Shown here piece by piece: positions 6,351-10,747 of a stretch of 10,747 nucleotides of DNA. The notes beneath the pieces were generated by a model. The model was not told the origin of the DNA and did no database searches. It was given only the letters and a program-made list of their open reading frames with translations. Every line of letters begins with the position of its first letter. Positions within the stretch are counted from its first letter, which is position 1. The position numbers were made by a program, and so were the translations under genes. This DNA comes from Candidatus Gottesmanbacteria bacterium RIFOXYB1_FULL_47_11 (GTDB taxonomy: Bacteria; Patescibacteriota; Microgenomatia; UBA10105; UBA927): NCBI GenBank assembly GCA_001779455.1, contig MFKE01000012.1, positions 2,349 through 13,095 of the forward strand, written 5' to 3'.

Positions 6351-7859
6351 TCACTTAAATCCTTTTTTAAATTCTGCGACTGATTCTTTCAGCTGTTTTT
6401 CAATGTCGGCGGTCAATGCCTTTTCTTTCGTGAGCATGGCAACCGTCTTTTTATTTCTCGCGTGCATAAACGCAAGGTATTCTTTCTCAAACTGACTGAT
6501 CCGATTAACCGGAACGTCATCCAAATATCCGGCAGTTCCTGCCCAGATGCTCATAATTTGATCTTCAACAGCCATGGGTACAAATTGGCCTTGTTTCAAA
6601 AGCTCCATCATGCGTGCCCCGCGGTCAATTTGTTTTTTCGTAGCCGCGTCAACATCAGAGCTGAATTGCGCAAATGCCGCAAGGGATCGGTACTGTGCCA
6701 GATCGAGCTTCAGCGTGCCGGACACTTTTTTCATGGCCTTACTTTGTGCTTCTCCTCCCACACGCGAGACGGAGAATCCGACGTTTATTGCCGGCCGCTG
6801 GCCCGCGTTAAACAAATCCGATTCCAAAAACAGTTGTCCGTCAGTAATGGATATGATGTTCGTCGGGATATATCCCGAAATGTCATTGGCCTGTGTTTCT
6901 ACGATGGGAAGAGCGGTCAGTGACCCCCCGCCGTGTTTTTCGTCCAGGCGGCACGCGCGCTCCAGAAGTCTGGAATGGAGGTAAAAAACGTCTCCCGGGT
7001 ACGCTTCCCGCCCGCTTGGGCGCCGCAGGATGAGTGAAATCTGCCGGTATGCCCATGCATGTTTGGACAGATCATCGTAAATGATGAGTGCATCCCTGCC
7101 CTGGTCCATGAAATACTCTCCGATTGCGCACCCCGCGTACGGCGCGAGGTATTGAAACGCCGCCGGATCGGAGGCTGACGTAAACACAACGACCGTATGA
7201 GCCATCGCCCCGGCACGTGTCAGATCACGGATAACCTGCGCGATACGGCTGGTCTTTTGACCGATGGCAACATAGATACATACGACATTTTCTTTCTTCT
7301 GATTGATAATGGTATCCACGGCAATTGACGTCTTACCGGTGTTGCGGTCTCCGACGATAAGTTCCCGCTGACCGCGGCCGATCGGAATCATCGCATCGAT
7401 ACCCTTAATGCCGGTTTGCAAAGGCGTTTTTACTGACCGTCGGTGGGTCACGGAAGGGGCAATTTTTTCAAGAGGATATTTTATTTTATGTTTGACAGGT
7501 GTCCCGCCGTCCATGGGATCTCCGATGGGGTTCACGACCCGTCCCAAAAGTGCATCACCAACAGGGATAGAAAGGAGCTCTGCGCTTGCGCGAACCTCAT
7601 CGCCTTCGCGTATGGTCAGATAATCTCCAAGGACGATAACGCCGACGACATCCTCCTCGAGGTTGAATGCCAAGCCGGAAACACCGTTTGCAAAAATAAC
7701 ACGTTCCATAGAAGCAACATGGGGAAGACCCGAAACGCGTGCGACGCCGTCTGAGACAGACAGGACGTGTCCTACTTGCCGTGCAGATACCGCAGGGGTG
7801 TACTGCTCAATTTTTTTCAGAAGTTCTTTTGCTATATCCTGCGTAAAATCATTTTTCAT
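6351..7859 (-). CDS. atpA: F0F1 ATP synthase subunit alpha
   Basis: A 502-residue non-catalytic nucleotide-binding subunit of the F1 hexamer. In order it has a short amphipathic N-terminal helix (about 4-20, which binds delta in known enzymes), a beta-barrel domain with SVSDGVARVSGL (34-45), the P-loop GDRNTGKT (170-177), IGQKTSRIAQ (199-208), the Walker B region ALIIYDDLSKHA (257-268), and GFSVSRVGG (361-369) carrying the arginine finger R366 that reaches the neighbouring beta site. The P-loop has Asn where E. coli has Gln. I chose the ATG at 7859 over an in-frame TTG at 7901, because the resulting N-terminus aligns with known alpha subunits. The start lies inside the end of atpH, and no Shine-Dalgarno is visible, so coupling to atpH translation is likely. 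The stop is 8 nt before atpG. Confidence 0.97.
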   Translation of the reverse strand: MKNDFTQDIAKELLKKIEQYTPAVSARQVGHVLSVSDGVARVSGLPHVASMERVIFANGVSGLAFNLEEDVVGVIVLGDYLTIREGDEVRASAELLSIPVGDALLGRVVNPIGDPMDGGTPVKHKIKYPLEKIAPSVTHRRSVKTPLQTGIKGIDAMIPIGRGQRELIVGDRNTGKTSIAVDTIINQKKENVVCIYVAIGQKTSRIAQVIRDLTRAGAMAHTVVVFTSASDPAAFQYLAPYAGCAIGEYFMDQGRDALIIYDDLSKHAWAYRQISLILRRPSGREAYPGDVFYLHSRLLERACRLDEKHGGGSLTALPIVETQANDISGYIPTNIISITDGQLFLESDLFNAGQRPAINVGFSVSRVGGEAQSKAMKKVSGTLKLDLAQYRSLAAFAQFSSDVDAATKKQIDRGARMMELLKQGQFVPMAVEDQIMSIWAGTAGYLDDVPVNRISQFEKEYLAFMHARNKKTVAMLTKEKALTADIEKQLKESVAEFKKGFK

Positions 7860-8211
7860 CGTTTGAAAGCGAATGTGTAATAGCTGCAAGCTGTGTTGCA
7901 AAGCTTGAATCTACTACCCAATCCGCGACCGTTACAGAAATTCCCGCCAGTATTTCCGGGTTCACATGAAAGTGACATTCCACTTCATGTCCCAGTATAC
8001 GTGCAATAGTCTTTGCAATCGACGCTTTTTCCGCATCCGTCAGGGCCACAGCTGACCGTACTGTCGCAAACCGTTCTTTTTTTGCCTGCGTCGTCACCTT
8101 CGAGAACAGCGTCTGCACTTTTGGCAGCACCGTCCTGCCTGCCGGCCCGCGGCTTATATATTTGGCGACATTATCGATAAATCCTCTCGCGTCTTTATTG
8201 AGCATTTGCAT
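7849..8211 (-). CDS. atpH: F0F1 ATP synthase subunit delta, N-terminally shortened
   Basis: A 120-residue delta (OSCP-like) subunit, which joins the b stalk to the top of F1. Residues about 47-115 match the conserved C-terminal half of the family: SAVALTDAEK, then GHEVECHFHVNPEILAGISV and VADWVVDSS. Residues about 11-46 (FIDNVAKYISRGPAGRTVLP onwards) look like the last helices of the usual N-terminal six-helix domain. The first roughly 60-70 residues of a standard delta (about 175-180 residues), including the usual YAxAL-type beginning, are missing. The AGGAG that overlaps the atpF stop lies 7 nt before the ATG at 8211, which supports this start. The gap to atpF is 4 nt, leaving no room for a longer gene without overlapping atpF. 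The 3' end overlaps atpA by 11 nt. Function is probably retained, as all other subunits look normal. Confidence 0.9.
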   Translation of the reverse strand: MQMLNKDARGFIDNVAKYISRGPAGRTVLPKVQTLFSKVTTQAKKERFATVRSAVALTDAEKASIAKTIARILGHEVECHFHVNPEILAGISVTVADWVVDSSFATQLAAITHSLSNDEK

Positions 8212-8215
8212 GACA

Positions 8216-8713
8216 TTACTCCTTCATAGATTCCAACTGCTTCAGATGTTTGGCGATCAGCTTATGCTGCATGTCTGCAGAAACCACTTGCGACAGCAGT
8301 CTTTTAGCCATGCCGGCAGCAAGCTGTGCCGCTGCGCGTCCGACATCCTTCTGCATGCGCACACGAAGCTCTTCGGCTTCTTTCCTGCCTTTTTCGACAA
8401 TCACCGCAGCTTCACGCTGTGCCTCGAGGGTAAGCGACTTCTTCACTTCTCCCGCCTCTTTTTCCGCGGCCTCAACAATCGTCCGCGCTTCCCGCCTTGC
8501 TTCGGAAAGAAGTTTTTCTTCCTTCTCTTTATACTTTTCCTCAGCAAGACGCATTTTCTCCGTAAGCTCAAGCCCCTGTGCAATCTCCTTTTTCCGCTTT
8601 TCTAACATCGCAAGAATCGGCTTATAGAGAAGCTTTGTCAACACGAATGCAATAATCAAAAAATTGACTATTTGCGCAAGTAATAATTTTGGTTCGATAC
8701 CTAACTGCTCCAT
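8216..8713 (-). CDS. atpF: F0F1 ATP synthase subunit b (peripheral stalk)
   Basis: A 165-residue subunit b that dimerises to form the stator linking subunit a to F1 through delta. It has one N-terminal membrane helix (about 9-29, LLLAQIVNFLIIAFVLTKLL), then the conserved KPI tether and a long, highly charged Ala/Glu/Lys/Arg-rich helix (about 36-150) expected to form the coiled coil. Length and layout are typical. A GAAAGGAAA Shine-Dalgarno-like sequence precedes the ATG at 8713. The gene follows an 88-nt gap after atpE (measured from the atpE stop), which is the longest gap in the operon and contains the inverted repeat. Its last codons (AAGGAG) also supply the Shine-Dalgarno for atpH. Only one b-type gene is present, so a b2 homodimer is expected. 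Confidence 0.96.
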   Translation of the reverse strand: MEQLGIEPKLLLAQIVNFLIIAFVLTKLLYKPILAMLEKRKKEIAQGLELTEKMRLAEEKYKEKEEKLLSEARREARTIVEAAEKEAGEVKKSLTLEAQREAAVIVEKGRKEAEELRVRMQKDVGRAAAQLAAGMAKRLLSQVVSADMQHKLIAKHLKQLESMKE

Positions 8714-8740
8714 AATTTCCTTTCCCTTTATCCGTCAAAC

Positions 8741-8770
8741 ACTATCTCATATTCTCCGGGGAGTATGCAA
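8741..8770 (-). promoter_or_regulatory. Weak promoter-like element before atpF
   Basis: TTGCAT (8765-8770, overlapping one hairpin arm) and GATAGT (8741-8746) are separated by 18 nt, and GATAGT is preceded by TGA as in an extended -10. The match is modest. If real, it would give atpF a separate start inside the operon, with a leader of about 20 nt. Chance occurrence is likely enough that confidence is low. Confidence 0.2.
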
Positions 8771-8792
8771 CTCAAGACGACTGCATACTCCC
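8759..8792. repeat. Perfect 11-bp inverted repeat between atpE and atpF
   Basis: The arms GGGAGTATGCA (8759-8769) and TGCATACTCCC (8782-8792) are perfectly complementary around a 12-nt loop. In the operon transcript the hairpin begins 9 nt after the atpE stop. It is not followed by a U-run (the next bases are CGGAGAATATGAG), so it does not look like an intrinsic terminator for the minus strand. By position it is more likely an RNA-processing or 3'-end stabilising element, or an attenuating structure, that lowers expression after atpE. That role is inference. Confidence 0.85.
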
Positions 8793-8801
8793 GTATCATT
8801 T

Positions 8802-9029
8802 TTAGACAAATTTAATAATCAGACCCGCCACCAGTGAATAAATAGCGATAGCTTCAGCAAATGCCAACCCTAAAATCATAGTCGTACGGATCGAGTCTGC
8901 TGCTTCCGGATTCCGTCCGATAGCTTCCATAGCCTTTGCGCTCAACAGTCCGATGGCAAATGCAGGCATAATTCCGCCTACTGCAATCGTTACACCGGTC
9001 ATAATCAGTTTAATGACACTTTCTTCCAT
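8802..9029 (-). CDS. atpE: F0F1 ATP synthase subunit c (c-ring proteolipid)
   Basis: A 75-residue helical hairpin that oligomerises into the rotating c-ring. Helix 1 spans about 5-32, the polar loop carries the conserved RNP (39-41), and helix 2 spans about 48-73. The ion-binding carboxylate is E59 in LAFAEAIAIYSL. Sodium-type rings have Gln in helix 1 and Ser/Thr directly after the Glu; here these positions are I26 and A60, so proton coupling is inferred. The helix-1 small-residue motif (GxGxGxG in many species) is altered to M21-P-A-F-A-I-G27. The start was placed at the ATG at 9029 rather than the GTG at 9035 because of Shine-Dalgarno spacing; the GTG would add two residues. A perfect inverted repeat begins 9 nt after the stop. 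Confidence 0.96.
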   Translation of the reverse strand: MEESVIKLIMTGVTIAVGGIMPAFAIGLLSAKAMEAIGRNPEAADSIRTTMILGLAFAEAIAIYSLVAGLIIKFV

Positions 9030-9035
9030 GTACAC

Positions 9036-9046
9036 TCACCTCCTTT
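9036..9046 (-). promoter_or_regulatory. Very strong Shine-Dalgarno of atpE (decides the start)
   Basis: The minus strand reads AAAGGAGGTGA, a near-full complement to the anti-Shine-Dalgarno end of bacterial 16S rRNA and the strongest ribosome binding site in the window. AGGAGG lies 9 nt before the ATG at 9029 but only 3 nt before an in-frame GTG at 9035. This favours the ATG. The strength fits the need for a c-ring of many copies per complex. Confidence 0.85.
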
Positions 9047-9051
9047 CACGT

Positions 9052-9795
9052 TTACGCCTTCGCGTGTTCTCCTTCGCCGTGCGAAATGGCAACTTGAATA
9101 AATACGGCGGTCAACATAGAGAAAACCAGGGCCTGAATAAATCCGACAAAAAGCTCAAGCGCTAAAAAAGGAAGCGGAATGATAAACGGCATAAGGAATG
9201 CCATAACCGACAGGAGCACTTCTCCTGCAAAAATATTTCCGAATAAACGGAATGCAAATGAAATTACTTTTGACACTTCGGAAATAATTTCCAGAAACCC
9301 TAAAAAGAAATAGATGGGATTGCTGAAATTTAAAAATCTGCTGCTATAGTGAAACCCCAGCGTCTTAAATCCGAAATACTGGATGGCGACGATGGAAATA
9401 ATAGCAAGGGCGAGTGTCGTATTTAAATCTGCCGTGCCCCCCCGCAGAAGCGGCACAAACTTTCCATGCTCGGGAAATCCGATCGTGCCGACCCCCGGCA
9501 GGAGCCCGAACCAGTTTGAACATATGATAAAGATGAAGAATGAAGCAATAAGCGGGAAAAACTGTTTAATCTTCGGGCCCAGTACGGAACTGAAAAAATC
9601 ATACAGGCTACCGACTACGAGTTCTGCAATAGATTGCGCGCTCCCCGGAATAAGCGTCATCCGTCGGGTTGCCTTCAGAGATAATAGTACGAGAATTCCC
9701 ATGACAATCCAGGTAGCCAACAGCGAATTGGTCACCGGAAACCCCCCGATTTCCCCTATTTTTTCTGCAGCAAGAGAAATATGTAATTCGCTCAT
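9052..9795 (-). CDS. atpB: F0F1 ATP synthase subunit a
   Basis: The 247-residue integral membrane subunit a forms the two proton half-channels next to the c-ring. The hallmark C-terminal motif SFAFRLFGNIFAGE (residues about 179-192) contains the essential arginine R183, which interacts with the c-ring carboxylate. The second conserved helix, FIQALVFSMLTAVFIQVA (219-236), carries Q221. Several hydrophobic segments precede them (about 25-41, 79-100, 124-148, 160-180), in line with the usual topology. The length is normal for bacterial subunit a, and the C-terminus is short and charged (HGEGEHAKA). The start at 9795 has only a weak upstream GGGA, so translation may depend on atpZ upstream, which ends 18 nt before. 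The stop lies 22 nt before the chosen atpE start. Confidence 0.97.
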   Translation of the reverse strand: MSELHISLAAEKIGEIGGFPVTNSLLATWIVMGILVLLSLKATRRMTLIPGSAQSIAELVVGSLYDFFSSVLGPKIKQFFPLIASFFIFIICSNWFGLLPGVGTIGFPEHGKFVPLLRGGTADLNTTLALAIISIVAIQYFGFKTLGFHYSSRFLNFSNPIYFFLGFLEIISEVSKVISFAFRLFGNIFAGEVLLSVMAFLMPFIIPLPFLALELFVGFIQALVFSMLTAVFIQVAISHGEGEHAKA

Positions 9796-9813
9796 AATAA
9801 ATTCCCGTATGCC

Positions 9814-10101
9814 TTATTTCTTCAACAATTCCCGTATAACACCTATAAATCCAACGACGGACAGAACAAATCCGGTTCCCAGTCCTATGTATATACCCTT
9901 CGGATATGTGCCGAACCTTGAATCAACAAACGATCCTCCGATAGCGCCCAGAACAAGCGGAATTGCTACCGTGTAGCCGACCTGACCTGCGATACCTAAA
10001 TACAACCACGAACTATCGCGAATAGTTTTTTTCTTCGCGACATTTTTTGGCTTAGCAGCTTTTAGGCCGCCACTCAAAGTAATATCATATGTTTCCCTCA
10101 T
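9814..10101 (-). CDS. AtpZ/AtpI-family F0F1 ATP synthase assembly-associated membrane protein
   Basis: A 95-residue protein encoded first in the atp operon. Residues 1-32 are polar and rich in lysine. They are followed by two predicted membrane segments, about 33-56 (LYLGIAGQVGYTVAIPLVLG) and 69-89 (GIYIGLGTGFVLSVVGFIGV), separated by a short loop with DSRFGTYPKG. This two-helix layout with a G-x-x-x-D/GT-x-P loop is typical of the small AtpZ/AtpI-like proteins (ATPase_gene1 family), which are encoded next to atpB and implicated in c-ring assembly or Mg2+/Ca2+ handling. The role is inferred from family and position. The ATG at 10101 has only a weak purine-rich upstream sequence (AAAGAGA). The stop is 18 nt before atpB. 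AtpZ and AtpI cannot be separated without alignment, so no symbol is given. Confidence 0.8.
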   Translation of the reverse strand: MRETYDITLSGGLKAAKPKNVAKKKTIRDSSWLYLGIAGQVGYTVAIPLVLGAIGGSFVDSRFGTYPKGIYIGLGTGFVLSVVGFIGVIRELLKK

Positions 10102-10132
10102 AAAGCAATCTCTTTCTTTTGCCGTAAAATTT

Positions 10133-10138
10133 AGTATA
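10133..10138 (-). promoter_or_regulatory. Possible -10 element for the atp operon
   Basis: On the minus strand TATACT matches the sigma70-type -10 consensus at five of six bases and sits in the 58-nt dnaE-atpZ gap. Transcription would start near 10126, giving a leader of about 25 nt. No convincing -35 hexamer is found at 16-18 nt spacing, and the overlapping TATATT is an alternative. This is the only promoter-like element I see between dnaE and the operon; read-through from dnaE is equally possible. Confidence 0.35.
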
Positions 10139-10159
10139 ATATAAGGTTACCACTGCACC

Positions 10160-10747
10160 TTACACCAGAAATTTCGCGTCATCAACCAGGAGGGTCAAAC
10201 GGTCATCTTTCTCATCTATTCTTCCCGAGACCGTCAAGAGCGTGTCCGTTTTCCACATGTCGAATGTCCGTGAATATATTTTGGGGAACACGACCACCTC
10301 CATGGTGCCGGTAAGGTCCTCAAGTTTCACGAATGCCATTTCATTATTTCCTGCTTTGGTAAATATTTTTTTCACGGCAACAACGATACCGGCAAGCTGT
10401 ACCCGCTGTCGCACATATGTACTGGTGATATCGGAAATTGCTACATAGTCCCCGCCCGTAAAAATCTTCCGGTGCGGCTCCAGAGGATGCGTGGTTAAGT
10501 AAAATCCCAATAGTTCCTTCTCGAAGCCTAAGAGCTCCGACTGACTAAGCTCCGGCATATCCGGAAGGGCATCGGAGTATGCCTGCGCCTGGTCCTCTTC
10601 ACCGAAAAGCCCGACCTGGCCGTCCGTTACCGCCTTTTTCTGTTTATGCGACAGCTCAAGAAGCTGCGGGAGAGCCGAGAGCATAGCCGCCCGGGTGCCG
10701 AACGTATCCATTGCCCCCGTGCGGATAAGACTTTCGAGGGTTTTTTT
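10160..10747 (-). CDS. dnaE: DNA polymerase III subunit alpha, C-terminal part (partial at window edge)
   Basis: This is the last 195 residues of the replicative polymerase catalytic subunit; the reading frame is open to the window edge, so the 5' part lies outside. Visible in order are the helix-hairpin-helix-like segment around LIRTGAMDTFG (residues about 7-17 of the visible part), a linker with GQVGLFGEED, the DnaE-typical GFYLTTHPLE motif, and a C-terminal OB fold beginning near RQRVQLAGIVVAVKK and ending DDAKFLV. Similar segments close C-family polymerases. The first in-frame ATG in the window (10711) is internal, because the upstream codons (KKTLESLIRTGA) are typical DnaE sequence. The protein stops essentially at the last OB strand, so the tau-binding tail found after the OB fold in E. 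coli DnaE is absent. The stop codon lies 58 nt before atpZ. The polymerase, PHP and palm domains cannot be judged from here. Confidence 0.93.
   Translation of the reverse strand, partial: KKTLESLIRTGAMDTFGTRAAMLSALPQLLELSHKQKKAVTDGQVGLFGEEDQAQAYSDALPDMPELSQSELLGFEKELLGFYLTTHPLEPHRKIFTGGDYVAISDITSTYVRQRVQLAGIVVAVKKIFTKAGNNEMAFVKLEDLTGTMEVVVFPKIYSRTFDMWKTDTLLTVSGRIDEKDDRLTLLVDDAKFLV

Noticed and set aside
7860..7901. Upstream TTG start for atpA adding 14 residues
   Set aside because: It would deepen the overlap with atpH and add residues not found in alpha subunits; the ATG at 7859 gives the expected N-terminus.
8759..8803. The atpE-atpF hairpin as a plus-strand intrinsic terminator
   Set aside because: Five T residues do follow on the plus strand after 6 nt, but there is no plus-strand gene for it to serve.
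9030..9035. GTG start for atpE two codons upstream
   Set aside because: AGGAGG would be only 3 nt from it, whereas the ATG at 9029 has 9-nt spacing.
9383..9976. 197-residue plus-strand open frame over atpB and atpZ
   Set aside because: It spans two conserved minus-strand genes and their gap, and its composition mirrors the antisense of membrane-protein codons.
10741..10747. Run of seven T (A on the coding strand) in dnaE as a programmed frameshift site
   Set aside because: It is at the window edge, the reading frame continues correctly through it as Lys-Lys-Thr, and the upstream sequence needed to judge it is not present.

Overview
The window is a compact bacterial chromosome segment with every supported gene on the minus strand. 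Read in the direction of transcription (high to low coordinates) the order is: 3' end of dnaE, then a complete F-type ATP synthase operon atpZ/I-atpB-atpE-atpF-atpH-atpA-atpG-atpD-atpC, then an unrecognised 444-residue ORF, then pyrG (CTP synthase) and rplS (ribosomal protein L19). Gaps are mostly 0 to 60 nt, and several genes overlap or are coupled through stop/start codons. No tRNA, rRNA, insertion sequence, CRISPR array or phage gene was found.

The organism is a bacterium. Several protein features suggest a divergent, possibly reduced-genome lineage such as the Patescibacteria/CPR: a CTP synthase whose N-terminal motifs depart from the E. coli type, an ATP synthase delta subunit of only 120 residues, an L19 with a charged insert, and a DnaE that ends right at its OB fold. 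This placement is inference; no rRNA or marker tree was available.

10160-10747 is the dnaE 3' end. 3632-10101 is the atp operon, with the canonical bacterial order. Catalytic motifs are intact in alpha and beta, the essential Arg is present in subunit a and the essential Glu in subunit c, so the enzyme should be a working proton-type F1Fo complex. The c subunit has by far the strongest Shine-Dalgarno sequence, and an 11-bp perfect inverted repeat lies just after its stop codon. Both fit a need for many c copies per complex.

2230-3564 holds the orphan ORF. It has its own promoter-like element and strong ribosome binding site, and part of it is clearly AT-richer than its neighbours. 540-2186 (pyrG) and 109-516 (rplS) each have an extended -10 promoter-like sequence so close to the ATG, with no Shine-Dalgarno, that their mRNAs are predicted to be leaderless or nearly so. 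The last 108 bases hold no gene I can support, only promoter-like hexamers pointing out of the window.

The main leads are the orphan ORF in the atpC-pyrG gap, the atpE/atpF hairpin, the shortened delta subunit, and the contrast between leaderless-type pyrG/rplS starts and Shine-Dalgarno-type atp starts.
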